Source: Acidobacteriota bacterium (lineage in GTDB: Bacteria > Acidobacteriota > Terriglobia > Bryobacterales > UBA6623). Taken from it: 64,000 nucleotides of DNA. Made by a program: the position numbers and the translations under genes. The stretch covers positions 124,001-188,000 of the forward strand of contig WGMB01000017.1 of NCBI GenBank assembly GCA_016125275.1. Direction: 5' to 3'. Of the stretch, positions 11,249 to 21,239 are shown one piece after another (within the stretch, counting starts at the first letter, position 1; every line of letters begins with the position of its first letter). Below the pieces are notes generated by a model that ran no database searches, was not told the DNA's origin, and saw only the letters and a list, made by a program, of their open reading frames with translations.

Positions 11249-12199
11249 CTACTTAGCGTCCAATGTCTTGATGTAGGCGATCAGCTCGAGCACTTGTTCC
11301 TCGCTCAACTGGCCCTGGAAGGTCGGCATGACGGGACTGAAGCCGTCGACGACGCGATGTTTCGGGTCGAGAATCGACTCGCGCAGATAGGACTCATCAG
11401 CCACCGCACGCGAACCGTCGGCGAGGACCACCTGCGTCCCGTACAGCCCGGCCAGCGAAGGAGCCTTGCCCACGCCGCCTTCGGAGTGGCACGATTCGCA
11501 GCGCATCTGCGAGAACAGCCGCTGCCCGGCCATCACCGGCGTATCCTGAGCGCCGTTCTCCTCGGTGCGCAGCCACTCGTCGTACTCCGGCTGCGACAAC
11601 ACGACCACCTTGCCGATCATCCGCGAGTGCTCAGTGCCGCAGTACTCGGCGCAGAACAGGTGGAACTCGCCCGTCTTGTTCGCCTCGAACCAAGCCACGC
11701 TGTAGCGTCCCGGTACGGTGTCGCGCTTGATGCGGAAGGCCGGAATGTAAAAGCTGTGCAGCACGTCTTCCGAGGTCATGATCAGCCGCACCGGCTGCCC
11801 GATCGGCACATGGAGCTCGTTGATCTCACGCTTGCCTTCCGGGTGCTGGATCTTCCACATCCACTGCTTACCCACCACGTGGACGTCCATCGAGCCGGCC
11901 GGCGGCGTCGAGTACTTGAAGAAAACGTACGCGCCCCAGCCGAACAGCACCATCGTGATGACGAAGGGGATCACCGACCAAGTGATCTCCAACGGCGCCG
12001 AACCGTGGATCGGCTTCGGCACGAAGTTCTCGTCCGTTCGCCGGAACTTGATGACGAGGAAGGCCATCAACGCGAAGATCAGCAGGGTGAACACCACCGT
12101 GATCGCCACCGCGAAGAGATAGATCGCGTCGATCTCCCATGCCAGCGTCGATGCGCCTTCGGGAAAGAACGACAGTTCCTTAAAGAGCTTTTCCCACAT
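11249..12199 (-). CDS. ctaC: Cytochrome c oxidase subunit II with fused cytochrome c domain
   Basis: Electron entry subunit of the caa3 oxidase. Two membrane helices (about residues 25-52 and 73-95) are followed by the cupredoxin domain with the CuA ligands H148 (VLHSFYIP), C183, E185, C187, H191 and M194 ([13 protein letters not shown]). The C-terminal 95 residues are a class I cytochrome c: heme site CESCH (C234, C237, H238), with M291 in [10 protein letters not shown] as the probable sixth ligand. The fused heme lets electrons pass directly from ACIII or a small cytochrome c. There is no lipobox or separate signal; the first helix acts as anchor. The sco gene directly upstream supplies its CuA copper. 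Confidence 0.96.
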   Translation of the reverse strand: MWEKLFKELSFFPEGASTLAWEIDAIYLFAVAITVVFTLLIFALMAFLVIKFRRTDENFVPKPIHGSAPLEITWSVIPFVITMVLFGWGAYVFFKYSTPPAGSMDVHVVGKQWMWKIQHPEGKREINELHVPIGQPVRLIMTSEDVLHSFYIPAFRIKRDTVPGRYSVAWFEANKTGEFHLFCAEYCGTEHSRMIGKVVVLSQPEYDEWLRTEENGAQDTPVMAGQRLFSQMRCESCHSEGGVGKAPSLAGLYGTQVVLADGSRAVADESYLRESILDPKHRVVDGFSPVMPTFQGQLSEEQVLELIAYIKTLDAK

Positions 12200-12223
12200 C
12201 TCGTTGTACTCTCGCCGGGCCGC

Positions 12224-13147
12224 CTAGCCGAGCGCCGCGCTCTCCTCGGCGCGTCGGCGCCGGTCCCGCAAAAGACTGAGGATCACGAAGCCGCCCAGCA
12301 ACAGCAGCGTCACGCCAGCAGTCACACGCAGGGCGTTCATGACCACGAATCCGTACTTCCCGCTCACCGGGTCGTAGTGGAAGCAGTAGAGCATCACCGC
12401 GTCCGCCAACCCGCCAATCTCGTTCTTCGAGGCTTCCATCAAGTTGAACTTCAAGTCCCGCGCGGAGTACTCCACGCCGAACTGGTATCGCGACACGCGC
12501 CCTTCCGGCGTCAGCGTCACGATGCCGCTGGCGTGCCGAAACAGGTTCCGCGCCTCGTCGAACTGAAACTTGAAGCCCACCGAGTCCGCCAAGCTCTTGA
12601 TCGCTTCCGGCTCGCCCACCAGAAACTTCCAGCCGTCTTCCAGCTTGGTGCGATCGTAGAAGCCGCCCTGGATGTACTGGCGTACGTACAGGTCCTTCTT
12701 TTCCGCCGCCAGCTCCGGCGTCTCGCGCGCGTCAAAGCTCACGGTCAGCACTTCGTAGTCCTTGCCGGCCGACAAATCCAACGCGCGCATGGCCTTGAGC
12801 AAGCCGTTCAGCTCCAGCGTGCACAGCATCGGGCAGTCGTAGTAGACCAGCGAGAGCACCACCGGCTTGTCGCCGAAGAAGTCGCCCAACCGGACGCGCT
12901 TGCCCTCCGAATCCGTGAATTCCAGATCCAGGTCGATCTGCGAATTCAGCCGCTGATCGATCGTGACGCCCTTGAGCTGTTCCGGCGAAACCGTCGCCGG
13001 ATTGATCCATTCCGGCGGCGCGCCGGACGGGTTGACGTACTGCGACTGCCCGAACAACGCCGAGGAAAGCGCCAGCAGGCTCACCGCCTGCGCAATGCGC
13101 AGGGCGAGGGACCGGACTACCTTCTTCTTGATCGTCTTCGAGCTCAT
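12224..13147 (-). CDS. sco: SCO1/SenC-type copper chaperone for CuA assembly
   Basis: Thioredoxin-fold protein that delivers copper to, or reduces, the CuA site of oxidase subunit II. The copper site is YYDCPMLCTLE (CxxxC), with the third ligand His in LFRHASGIVTL. It is longer than a minimal Sco (307 aa): there is an N-terminal signal or anchor helix and a second membrane helix near the C-terminus (VTAGVTLLLLGGFVILSLL) with a charged RRRR tail inside. The ATG at 13147 is chosen over the adjacent GTG because AGGAG lies eight bases before it. The gene lies between the ACIII genes and oxidase subunit II, as expected for a dedicated assembly factor. Confidence 0.93.
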   Translation of the reverse strand: MSSKTIKKKVVRSLALRIAQAVSLLALSSALFGQSQYVNPSGAPPEWINPATVSPEQLKGVTIDQRLNSQIDLDLEFTDSEGKRVRLGDFFGDKPVVLSLVYYDCPMLCTLELNGLLKAMRALDLSAGKDYEVLTVSFDARETPELAAEKKDLYVRQYIQGGFYDRTKLEDGWKFLVGEPEAIKSLADSVGFKFQFDEARNLFRHASGIVTLTPEGRVSRYQFGVEYSARDLKFNLMEASKNEIGGLADAVMLYCFHYDPVSGKYGFVVMNALRVTAGVTLLLLGGFVILSLLRDRRRRAEESAALG

Positions 13148-13165
13148 CACACTTTCTCCTAGAAA

Positions 13166-13576
13166 CTACTGGGCGGGTTCCGCGGCTTCAGTCGCAGCCG
13201 CCGTCTGCCGGACGGGCACGCCCTTCTCGAGAAGGACGTCAATCGCCTTCTCGATCGGGATGTGCACGACGCGGGCGTTCTCGTCCACCCAACCGTAACC
13301 GTTCAACCGCTCCGTCTCGGCCTCTTGCTCGAGGCGACGATCCAGACCCGGAACCACCTGCAACTGCGGCTCCGGTGCGGTCTCGTCCTTCACCTGCAGC
13401 GGGCTGACCGGCTGATCGAAGCTCTGCGCGCGCTGCGTGAAGAAGTCGAACAGGACCACGGTGAACCCAAACGAGGCGGCGACCGTGACGCCCATGAAGA
13501 TCAGGAACGCCACCAACGGCCCCACCTGGGCGTCGGTCTTCTCGTGAATGTGCTCCGGCGTGAACTGTTGCGCCAT
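13166..13576 (-). CDS. Small single-span membrane protein of the ACIII-oxidase operon
   Basis: 136-aa protein with one N-terminal membrane helix (VGPLVAFLIFMGVTVAASFGF) and a soluble domain that ends in the motif YGWVDENARVVHIPIEKAIDVLL. The YGWVD...(I/V)PI(D/E)xA motif is familiar from small genes within or next to ACIII and oxidase clusters of several phyla (recalled, not searched). Function is unknown; an assembly factor or accessory subunit is plausible. Its ATG overlaps the actF stop by one base (TAATG), so it is translationally coupled to actF. A longer in-frame start lies inside actF and is rejected for that reason. Confidence 0.8.
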   Translation of the reverse strand: MAQQFTPEHIHEKTDAQVGPLVAFLIFMGVTVAASFGFTVVLFDFFTQRAQSFDQPVSPLQVKDETAPEPQLQVVPGLDRRLEQEAETERLNGYGWVDENARVVHIPIEKAIDVLLEKGVPVRQTAAATEAAEPAQ

Positions 13577-14787
13577 TAGTGATGACCTCCGGTCCCTTCC
13601 AGTGCCTGCTGCAGGCGCGGATCGGTCAACGGCGTCAGGGGCCGCTCGCGCAACTGCATCGAGAAGAAGAACAGCCACAAACCGCCCACGCCCAGCCACG
13701 GCGCGATGTCGATCCAGCTCGGATGGAAGCCCGCGCCGTGCTCGCCGTGCGCCGTCAGGGTCGGCATCGTCAACCAGTACAGGTCGATGAACCGCATCAT
13801 CAGCATGAAGATCGCCACCTTCACCAGCACGTTGGCGGCGCGCTTGGTCTTCCGCGTCAGCAACACCGTGAAGGGAATCATGAAGTGGAACACGATCAAA
13901 ATCACCGAGATGATGATCCAGCCGTTATCCATGCGCAGCAGGTACCACGGCGCCTCTTCCTGCGTGTTGCCCGACCAGATGATCAGGAACTGGGAAAACG
14001 ACATGTAGGCCCACAGCATCGTGAACGCCATCAGCAGGTTGCCCAGGTCGTGGAACGTATCCGTGGTGAGCGCCTTGTTCAGCGGCGGGCAGTGCTCCAG
14101 CATCTTGGCGATGCAGATGGTGAACGCCATCGCGGCAAGCAGATCGCTGGCGGCGAACAGGAAGCCCCAGATCGTCGAGAACCAGTGCGGGTCGATCGAC
14201 ATCGCCCAATCCGTCGCCGAGAAGGTCACCGTGATCGCCATGATCAGCAGGCCCGGGCCGCTGGTCAGCCGCAGGCGCACGCCCAGGGGCTCCGGCCCTT
14301 CGGAGTCCTGCTTGTAGGACGTCGACGTCAGAATCAGCGCCATTCCGCCCCAGATTACGAAGTACAGCAGCGCCCGAATCGAAAAGAACGTCGTGTTCAG
14401 ATACCCGGCCTTTCCGGCGATGATGTGATCTTCCAACGCGCCTTCGGCCATCCACGGAAACAGGTGATCGCCGGCCAGCAAGATCGGGATGAACAGCAAG
14501 GCCATCAGCCAGATCGTCCGCGCGCCCGATTCCCATACACGACGCACCGGGAAGCCCCAGTTGCCGTCGGTCAGGTGGTGGATCATCGTCCAGCCCAGGC
14601 AACCGAGCGAGATCGCCAGCCAGTACAGATAGCCCACCAAATAGGCCTCGAAGAAGCGGGCCGAGTCAGCCATGTAGCCCGCGGCGCACAGCGCCAGGCC
14701 GATGCCGCCGAGAATCATCCCGCGCGTTTGCAGGCTGGCGACTTCCGGGGCCTGCCCCGAGTTGGCGAGTTCTTGATGGTCCGCCAT
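13576..14787 (-). CDS. actF: Alternative complex III, NrfD-like membrane subunit ActF
   Basis: Polytopic subunit of the quinol:electron acceptor oxidoreductase (ACIII), related to ActC and thought to help in quinone binding or proton transfer. The 403-aa product has about ten hydrophobic helices, with TMIHHLTDGNWGFPVRRVWESG, ATDWAMSIDPHWFSTIWG and MWAYMSFSQFLIIWSGN, which are family landmarks. The first codon follows directly on the actE stop (TAA precedes ATG in transcription order with no gap). Its own stop overlaps the next start. The end DPRLQQALEGTGGHH is polar and probably cytoplasmic. Confidence 0.94.
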   Translation of the reverse strand: MADHQELANSGQAPEVASLQTRGMILGGIGLALCAAGYMADSARFFEAYLVGYLYWLAISLGCLGWTMIHHLTDGNWGFPVRRVWESGARTIWLMALLFIPILLAGDHLFPWMAEGALEDHIIAGKAGYLNTTFFSIRALLYFVIWGGMALILTSTSYKQDSEGPEPLGVRLRLTSGPGLLIMAITVTFSATDWAMSIDPHWFSTIWGFLFAASDLLAAMAFTICIAKMLEHCPPLNKALTTDTFHDLGNLLMAFTMLWAYMSFSQFLIIWSGNTQEEAPWYLLRMDNGWIIISVILIVFHFMIPFTVLLTRKTKRAANVLVKVAIFMLMMRFIDLYWLTMPTLTAHGEHGAGFHPSWIDIAPWLGVGGLWLFFFSMQLRERPLTPLTDPRLQQALEGTGGHH

Positions 14788-15369
14788 TTACTGAATCCCC
14801 TCCGCGCGCAGCTCCGCCACCACGCCTTCCGGCAAGTCGCCCAGCGGCGTGGACTGCGAGAGCTGCAAAGCCCGAATGTAGGCCACGATCGCCCAGCGGT
14901 CCTCGGTCTGGATGCGGTCGTTGAAGCTGTACATCCGTCCGTAGCCGTTGGCGATCACGTTGTAGAAATGTCCTGGCGGCGCATTGCGCAGCCGGTCGAT
15001 GTGGTACGACGGCGGCTGCTGGAAGCCCCGGCGCACCACCGTGCCGTAGCCGTCGCCCAAACTCCCGTGGCAAGGCCGGCAGAAGATTTCGAACCGCGTG
15101 CGGCCGCGCTCGACCACTTCGCGCGTCACCGCGAACGGAAACGTCGTCGCCGGCTCGCCGTCGACATACCCCGTGTAGAGGTGCTCGTCTGCGTGCAACT
15201 CGCCGTCCGCCACGGTGCCCGGGACCGGCGGCCGCGAGGCCCGCCCGTCCTCGAAGAACGTGGACTTCTCGAGCCGCTCCAGGTACGGCCCGTCGTGCAT
15301 GTCCTGCCGGCAGCCCATCGCCGCCAGGAGCGCCAGTCCGGCCAGCGCCGCCGGGATCGTCCTATTCAT
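14788..15369 (-). CDS. actE: Alternative complex III, monoheme cytochrome c lipoprotein ActE
   Basis: Periplasmic cytochrome c subunit of ACIII that passes electrons out of the complex. The ATG at 15369 is preferred: it gives a lipoprotein signal with LALLAAMGC, modified Cys at residue 20. It overlaps the actD stop as ATGAATAG. An alternative ATG four codons earlier is possible. One heme site, CRPCH, is followed by GSLGDGYGTVV and the probable Met ligand in NGYGRMYSF. The length (193 aa) and order in the operon match ActE of other ACIII clusters. Confidence 0.94.
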   Translation of the reverse strand: MNRTIPAALAGLALLAAMGCRQDMHDGPYLERLEKSTFFEDGRASRPPVPGTVADGELHADEHLYTGYVDGEPATTFPFAVTREVVERGRTRFEIFCRPCHGSLGDGYGTVVRRGFQQPPSYHIDRLRNAPPGHFYNVIANGYGRMYSFNDRIQTEDRWAIVAYIRALQLSQSTPLGDLPEGVVAELRAEGIQ

Positions 15370-15898
15370 CCTCAACCTCATGCACCTCGCTCGAACCCAG
15401 GTCGGCGGCGAAGAATTCGCGGATCGCCGTAGGATCGAACTTCGGGTCCTTCGCTTCGATCGTCAACAGGAACTTGTCGTTCATCACTTCCGCGAACCGC
15501 GGGTAGTTGAAAATCGGGTGGTGGTGCCGGGGGAGCCCATTGAACGCCAACATGCCGAAGACGCAGGTCAACGAAGCCAACAGCACCGTCGTCTCGAACG
15601 TGATCGGAATGAACGCCGGCCAGGAGTTCAACGGCTTGCCGCCGATGTTGTACGGCATGTTGAGCACCTGCACCCAGTACTCCAGGAAGAAGCCGCCGCA
15701 CATGCCTGTCAAGCCGGCGCCGAACACGATCCAAGGCAGGATCGGCTTCTTGAACCCGATCGCCTCGCGCAATCCGTGGATCGGGAAGGGCGTGTAGGTC
15801 TCGATCTTCGTGTACCCCGCCTTGCGGGTCTTGCCGATCGCCTCGAGAAGAGCTTCGGGCGAGTCGAATTCAGCCGCCACTGCAAAGAGCTTGCTCAT
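15362..15898 (-). CDS. actD: Alternative complex III subunit ActD (DUF3341)
   Basis: Two-span membrane subunit of ACIII. The N-terminal soluble domain contains AEFDSPEALLEAIGKTRKAGYTKIETYTPFPI in sequence, a pattern typical of DUF3341. Then come two helices (ILPWIVFGAGLTGMCGGFFLEY and FETTVLLASLTCVFGMLAF), the motif NGLPRHHHPIFN, and an acidic tail. The role within the complex is structural as far as known. It lies 19 bases after actC and overlaps actE, which fixes it in the operon. Confidence 0.94.
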   Translation of the reverse strand: MSKLFAVAAEFDSPEALLEAIGKTRKAGYTKIETYTPFPIHGLREAIGFKKPILPWIVFGAGLTGMCGGFFLEYWVQVLNMPYNIGGKPLNSWPAFIPITFETTVLLASLTCVFGMLAFNGLPRHHHPIFNYPRFAEVMNDKFLLTIEAKDPKFDPTAIREFFAADLGSSEVHEVEDE

Positions 15899-15917
15899 CG
15901 ATTCGTCTCCTCGCCCC

Positions 15918-17282
15918 TTAGGCCTTCTTGCTCAGCGGAACCAAGTGCTTCACCTCGAAGATGGCGATCATCGGCACGAAGCGAAGGAACAAGAAGAAGA
16001 ACACCAGGAACTGTCCGATCGATCCGATGTAGATGATCCAGTCCCAGAACGTCGGGTAGTACATGTCCCACGACGAGGGCAGAAAGTCGCGGTGCAGGCT
16101 CGTGACGACGATCACGAAGCGCTCCAGCCACATGCCCACGTTCACGATCAGCGAGATCACGAACAGGAACGGGATATTGAAGCGCACCTTCTTGAACCAA
16201 AGCAGCTGCGGCGTCAAGCCGTTGCAGAAGATCAGCATCCAGTACATCGGAGCGTACGGCCCCGACATGCGGTTGAGGATCATGAACTGCTCGTACTCGT
16301 TCTGGCTGTACCAGCCGAAGAAGACTTCCATCATGTAGCCGTAGAACACGACCAAGCCCGTCGCCAAGGTGACTTTCGCCATGGCGTCGATGTGCCGCAT
16401 CGTGATGAAGTCTTCCAGGCCCCAGAAGTAGCGGACCGGGATTGCCAGCGTGAGCACCATCGCGAAGCCCGAATAAATCGCGCCCGCGACGAAGTACGGC
16501 GGGAACAGCGTCGCGTGCCAACCCGGAATCACCGAGACCGCGAAGTCGAACGAGACGACCGTGTGCACCGAGACCACCAGCGGCGTCGACAGACCCGCCA
16601 GCATCAGGTACGCGATCTCATAGCGCTCCCAGTGGCGAGCCGAGCCGCGCCATCCTAGGGCGAAGATGCCGTAGATCGTCTTGGCCACCTTGCCTGTCGC
16701 CCTGTCGCGCATCGTCGCCAGGTCAGGAATCAAGCCGGTGTACCAGAACAGCGCCGAAACCGTCGCGTAGGTCGAGACCGCGAACACGTCCCAAACCAGC
16801 GGCGAGCGGAACTGCGGCCACACGTTCATCGTGTTGGGGTACGGCATCAGCCAGAAGGCCAACCACGGACGCCCAACGTGTAACAGCGGGAATAAGCCGG
16901 CGCATGAAACCGCGAACAGCGTCATCGCTTCTGCGAAGCGGTTGATCGACGTGCGCCAGTCTTGTCGGAACAGCAACAAGATCGCCGAGATCAGCGTGCC
17001 GGCGTGACCGATGCCGATCCACCAAACGAAGTTGATGATCGCGAAGCCCCAGCCGACCGGGATATTCAAGCCCCAGACGCCGACGCCATTGAGAAACAGC
17101 CACAGAGCGCCGTGCCCCAGTCCGCCCATCAGGGCCAGGCCGGTCAGCAGGCCGATGTACCAAAACACAGGCGGCGCCTGTTTGCCGAGGCAGATATTCG
17201 CGATCTTATCGGTCACCGAACCATAGGTCTGGTTCGGCCCGATGACCGGTTCCGATTGCAGGGGTGAAACGTTGGTCGCCAA
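15918..17282 (-). CDS. actC: Alternative complex III, NrfD-like quinone-binding subunit ActC
   Basis: Main quinol-oxidising membrane subunit of ACIII, related to NrfD and PsrC. The 454-aa chain has about ten membrane helices with [39 protein letters not shown] and the [25 protein letters not shown] region in sequence; conserved His and Asp residues here are thought to form the quinone site. The start is TTG at 17282, with AAGGAAAG four bases before it, six bases after the actB stop. It works next to ActB and passes electrons to the ActB iron-sulfur clusters. Confidence 0.95.
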   Translation of the reverse strand: MATNVSPLQSEPVIGPNQTYGSVTDKIANICLGKQAPPVFWYIGLLTGLALMGGLGHGALWLFLNGVGVWGLNIPVGWGFAIINFVWWIGIGHAGTLISAILLLFRQDWRTSINRFAEAMTLFAVSCAGLFPLLHVGRPWLAFWLMPYPNTMNVWPQFRSPLVWDVFAVSTYATVSALFWYTGLIPDLATMRDRATGKVAKTIYGIFALGWRGSARHWERYEIAYLMLAGLSTPLVVSVHTVVSFDFAVSVIPGWHATLFPPYFVAGAIYSGFAMVLTLAIPVRYFWGLEDFITMRHIDAMAKVTLATGLVVFYGYMMEVFFGWYSQNEYEQFMILNRMSGPYAPMYWMLIFCNGLTPQLLWFKKVRFNIPFLFVISLIVNVGMWLERFVIVVTSLHRDFLPSSWDMYYPTFWDWIIYIGSIGQFLVFFFLFLRFVPMIAIFEVKHLVPLSKKA

Positions 17283-17288
17283 CTTTCC

Positions 17289-20200
17289 TTACGCCTCCGC
17301 CGCGTGGCCTTCCGAGCCAGCCGAGCTGGTTTGGGGCATTTCGGGATTTGGATTGCGCACCCGCGCCAAGTAGGTCGTGCGGGGCTGAGTATTGAGCTCG
17401 GCGAGCAAGGAGTAGTTGCGCTCGCTCTTCTTCCACTGGGTGACGCGGCTCGAATCGTCGTTGATGTCGCCGAAGACGATCGCGCCGGCCGGGCAAACTT
17501 CCTGGCAAGCGGTCACGATCTCGCCGTCGCCGATCTTGCGCTGCTCCCTGGCCGCGACGATCCGCGCTTGGCTGATGCGCTGCGTGCAGTAGGTGCACTT
17601 CTCCATCACGCCGCGAGAGCGGACGGTGACATCAGGGTTCCGGCCTAACTTCAGCGAATCGGACTCGAAGTCCGAGTACAGCAGGAAGTTGAAGCGGCGA
17701 ACCTTGTAGGGGCAGTTATTGGAACAGTACCGCGTGCCGACGCAGCGGTTGTACACCATGTCGTTGGTGCCTTCCGACGAGTGTACAGTCGCGCCCACCG
17801 GGCAGACCGGCTCGCACGGCGCGTTCTCGCACTGCATGCAATTGACCGGCTGGTGGACCGTCTCCGGATCGTCCAGATCGCCCTCGAAGTAGCGATCGAT
17901 GCGGATCCAGTGCATCTCGCGGCCCTTGGAGACCTGCTCCTTGCCGACCACCGCGATATTGTTTTCGGACTGGCAGGCCACCATGCAGGCGTTGCAGCCG
18001 ACGCAGGCGTTGAGATCGATCGCCATGCCCCAGGCGTGCCCGGTGTAGTCGTACTCAGGGTAGAACGACATCGGATTCGCTTCTTCCGAGTAGTTCACGC
18101 CCTGCGTGCGCCCCTTCTGGAATCCGAGCGGCGCTTCTTCCGCCGTCTGCGGCTTGCCGACCTTGCCGACGAACGGACCGCCTACGCCCGGCTGATGCTC
18201 GCCGTGCTCCCCACCGCCATGGTGCGCGGCCTGGGCAAACGTGGGATGCGCGGAGTACTCGGAGGCGCTGGCGATCTGGATCAGACCGCGGCCCTCCATC
18301 GAGTGATGCTCCTGCACCGAGGCCATCAACATGCTGGCCCCGCGCTTGGACAGCGTCGGCCCAGGCGAAACCCAAAGAGCCTCAGAGGTACGCAGCGGGT
18401 ACACGTCGAAACCGACGCCGGTTCCCACCTTGCCGGTGCGTTTGCGGCCGTAGCCCAGCGTCACCAGGGCGGTGTCGTCAGACTGCCCCGGCACGATCCA
18501 GACCGGCCCGCGGGTCTTGCGACCGTTCGCGCCGAGCTCGATGATCTCGCCGTTACGGACGCCCAACTGTTCCGCCGTCGCCGGGCTCAGTTGCACCACG
18601 TTGTCCCAGGTCAGCCGAGACAGCGGGCGCGGCAACTCCTGCAGCCAGCCATTGTTGTTGTAGCGACCATCCCAAGCCGAAGCGTCCGGACGGATCACCA
18701 GCTCGAGGCCCTCGCTGGTCGCCGACCGAGGGGCCGCGGAGGCCCAGCCCGCCACGACGCCCGTCGCCTTCGGCGCAGGCAGAGGGTCGGTCGTCATGCC
18801 GTCGTGCAGCGCCTTGCGCCAAACCTTCTCGAAGGCCTCGCCCGACGAGCCCCAGCGCGCCATCGTCGTCTCGCGCACGAGGTCGTAGGCCGTGCGCTCG
18901 TCGCCGAGCATCATCGCGACCATCTCGAGTTCGGACTTCGAGTCGTACAGCGGCTCGATCAAGGGCTGCTGAATGATCGTCCCGCCGTCGGCGCTACGGA
19001 CATCGCCCCAGGACTCGAGATAGTACGACTGCGGCAGATGCCAGTGGCACAGCTCGGCTGTCTCGTCGTCATGCAAGCCAAGGTGCACGCGAAAATCAAC
19101 CTTGCCCATCGCCTCGGCGAACTGCAGGTCCGCCGGCGCGGTCAGCACCGGATTCGAGCCCAGAATCACCAGCGTCGAGACCGCATCGCCGTCCATCGCC
19201 TCGACCAGTTCGCGCAGCGAGGCAAGGTGATCAACAGGCTCCACTTCCAGCCCGTCGATTGGGACGACCGTCGAGCCCAGCGAACCGAGGCGCGCATTGA
19301 TCGCTGCCGCCACGGCGTGGACGTAGGCCGGCTGCTGATCACCAGCGATGACCGCCGCCGCCGCACCGGCGCTCTCCAGATCCTTCGCCAACGGCTCGAT
19401 CCAAGCCTTCGCCTTCTCCGGCAGCTCGACCGATTCCCCGCCGTCGACGCCCAATTGCGCCGCCAGGGCCGCCGCAAAGGCCGGCACAGCCGACGCCTTC
19501 AGGCGCAGCCGGTGGTCCGCGTTGGACCCAGTGGTCGTCGTACCGGGCTCCACGACGTAGAGCCGGTTCATGCCGCCGGCCTTACCGCCCTCTTCCAGCT
19601 TGCGGCCCGCCGCGAAGTCGCGGATCATGCGAACGCTGCCGGCGCCATTGGTCGACAGGAAGTCCGCGTCGAGCGACAGGATGACCTTGGCCTTGCTCAG
19701 GTCGTAGCGCAGCGTGGTCGGCCCGCCGAATGCGGCCTGCAAACCGGCGCGGGCGCCGTCGCGACCGACTGGCTCCCACTGATGCCACTTAGCCTCCGGT
19801 AGAGCCGCCTTCAGCTTGCCCATCCAGACAGCCATGGTCGGCGAAGTCGTCGATTCGGAAAGAATCCGGAGACCAGCGCCCCGCTCCACCTCGCGCAGCG
19901 ACATCTGCCGGCGCATCTCCGTCTGGAAAGTCTTCCAGCCCGACGCGCGACCGCGATTGATCACCGACCGCGAACGGTCCGGGTCATACATCGTCAGGAT
20001 CGAAGCCTGCGCGAAGATGCTACTGGCGCCCATGCTCGCCGGGTGCCGAGGATTGCCCTCCACCTTGGTGGGCCGCCCTTCGTTCGACTCGACCAGCAGC
20101 GGTTCGCCGACGCCGCCAAACGGCATCGCCGTGGCGTACCGTGTCGGAATGCCGGGAATGCGTTCCGGCGGCTGCGCGGCGTAGGGAGCGATGTACTCTT

Positions 20201-20474
20201 TCGGCTGCCGCGTGCAACCCGTCACGCCGGCCAGCGCCAGAGAGGCGCCCATCAATTGCAGAAAGCGCCGCCGGCCGACCGGATCGGTGAACACCGAGGC
20301 CTCGGACGGAAACTCCCTCTTCAGCGTCTGCTGAAACGCCGGAGTATCGGCAACCTCTTCGAGGCTCCGCCAGTACCGCTTACCTGTATGCGACGCGAGC
20401 TTCGCGCGCAACGCCGCCAGATCCATCACGGCCTCCGGGGTTGGCGGGGTGGACGTATTTTGCGTGGAATTCAT
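17289..20474 (-). CDS. actB: Alternative complex III, iron-sulfur and molybdopterin-like subunit ActB
   Basis: Large periplasmic subunit. The N-terminal part resembles molybdopterin oxidoreductases; in characterised ACIII it holds no molybdenum cofactor. Residues about 820-1010 are a ferredoxin-like domain with four cysteine groups: CVGCNACMVAC, CMQCENAPCEPVC, CVGTRYCSNNC and CTYCTQRISQ...CQEVCPAGA. A Tat-type motif (GRRRFLQLMGASLALAG followed by a lipobox-like GC) lies about 70 residues into the chain, after a soluble leader, as is usual for ActB. The ATG at 20474 is chosen because it overlaps the actA stop as ATGA; a GTG three codons upstream is the alternative. Length 1061 aa. Confidence 0.95.
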   Translation of the reverse strand: MNSTQNTSTPPTPEAVMDLAALRAKLASHTGKRYWRSLEEVADTPAFQQTLKREFPSEASVFTDPVGRRRFLQLMGASLALAGVTGCTRQPKEYIAPYAAQPPERIPGIPTRYATAMPFGGVGEPLLVESNEGRPTKVEGNPRHPASMGASSIFAQASILTMYDPDRSRSVINRGRASGWKTFQTEMRRQMSLREVERGAGLRILSESTTSPTMAVWMGKLKAALPEAKWHQWEPVGRDGARAGLQAAFGGPTTLRYDLSKAKVILSLDADFLSTNGAGSVRMIRDFAAGRKLEEGGKAGGMNRLYVVEPGTTTTGSNADHRLRLKASAVPAFAAALAAQLGVDGGESVELPEKAKAWIEPLAKDLESAGAAAAVIAGDQQPAYVHAVAAAINARLGSLGSTVVPIDGLEVEPVDHLASLRELVEAMDGDAVSTLVILGSNPVLTAPADLQFAEAMGKVDFRVHLGLHDDETAELCHWHLPQSYYLESWGDVRSADGGTIIQQPLIEPLYDSKSELEMVAMMLGDERTAYDLVRETTMARWGSSGEAFEKVWRKALHDGMTTDPLPAPKATGVVAGWASAAPRSATSEGLELVIRPDASAWDGRYNNNGWLQELPRPLSRLTWDNVVQLSPATAEQLGVRNGEIIELGANGRKTRGPVWIVPGQSDDTALVTLGYGRKRTGKVGTGVGFDVYPLRTSEALWVSPGPTLSKRGASMLMASVQEHHSMEGRGLIQIASASEYSAHPTFAQAAHHGGGEHGEHQPGVGGPFVGKVGKPQTAEEAPLGFQKGRTQGVNYSEEANPMSFYPEYDYTGHAWGMAIDLNACVGCNACMVACQSENNIAVVGKEQVSKGREMHWIRIDRYFEGDLDDPETVHQPVNCMQCENAPCEPVCPVGATVHSSEGTNDMVYNRCVGTRYCSNNCPYKVRRFNFLLYSDFESDSLKLGRNPDVTVRSRGVMEKCTYCTQRISQARIVAAREQRKIGDGEIVTACQEVCPAGAIVFGDINDDSSRVTQWKKSERNYSLLAELNTQPRTTYLARVRNPNPEMPQTSSAGSEGHAAEA

Positions 20475-21130
20475 CGATGGCACACCGAGCAGCTCACTTT
20501 GCTTTGTACGTCGTACTCCTCGGCCAACTGGGTGGCGAGAGCCTGGCGAGCTTCAGCATCGGCCGGCGGCTGCCAATCCATGTTGGTGATCTGGTCGCGC
20601 GGCCGAAGGTTGACTTCCGGGTTCCAGTGGCAATCCATGCACCACTGCATCTGCAGCGTGTTGGCCTTCCACATCAACGGCATTTCATTGACTTGGCCGT
20701 GGCAGGTGGCGCAGCCCACGCCCTTGTTTACGTGGATCGAATGGTTGAAGTACACGTAGTCCGGCAGATCGTGCACGCGGACCCAGTCGATCGACTCGTC
20801 GGTCCGGAAGCTCTCCCGAACCGGCTCCAGCATCGGCGCCTCGTTCCAGATCTGCGAGTGGCAGGTCATGCAGGTCTTCGTCGGAGGAATCGCCGCAAAA
20901 CCGCTCACTTCCACCGAGTAGTGGCAGTGACGGCAGTCGATTCCCAATCCGGTCGTGTGGTGCTTATGGCTGAAAGGGACGGGCTGGCCGATCGGCATCC
21001 CTTGCTGGGTGTTGTATGGCGAGCGGGAGGTGATCAACAACGCGCTTAGACCGCCACCGGCCCCCAGCGCCACGATCGCCAGCGTCAGCAGCGCCAGCAT
21101 GTTCGCGCTTTTCGGAAAGAACTGCGGCAT
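20471..21130 (-). CDS. actA: Alternative complex III, pentaheme cytochrome c subunit ActA
   Basis: First gene of the respiratory operon. One N-terminal membrane helix (MLALLTLAIVALGAGGGLSAL) anchors a periplasmic domain with five c-type heme sites: CRHCH (66-70), CMTCH (87-91), CATCH (140-144), CMDCH (164-168) and CSVCH (214-218). Extra His residues around 53-58 and 130-133 can serve as distal ligands. This pentaheme plan is the ActA signature. It relays electrons within ACIII towards the monoheme subunit ActE. A GAGG lies about ten bases before the ATG, and a candidate promoter is at 21240-21269. Confidence 0.96.
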   Translation of the reverse strand: MPQFFPKSANMLALLTLAIVALGAGGGLSALLITSRSPYNTQQGMPIGQPVPFSHKHHTTGLGIDCRHCHYSVEVSGFAAIPPTKTCMTCHSQIWNEAPMLEPVRESFRTDESIDWVRVHDLPDYVYFNHSIHVNKGVGCATCHGQVNEMPLMWKANTLQMQWCMDCHWNPEVNLRPRDQITNMDWQPPADAEARQALATQLAEEYDVQSKVSCSVCHR

Positions 21131-21239
21131 CCTTCAATGACCTCGTACGTTATCGACCCTGGGCCGATCCCCTAGTCTAATCGACCCAAACACGCGTTTT
21201 CCTGCCATTCGCCAATTTTTCGCGGGAGTTTAAGTGTCC

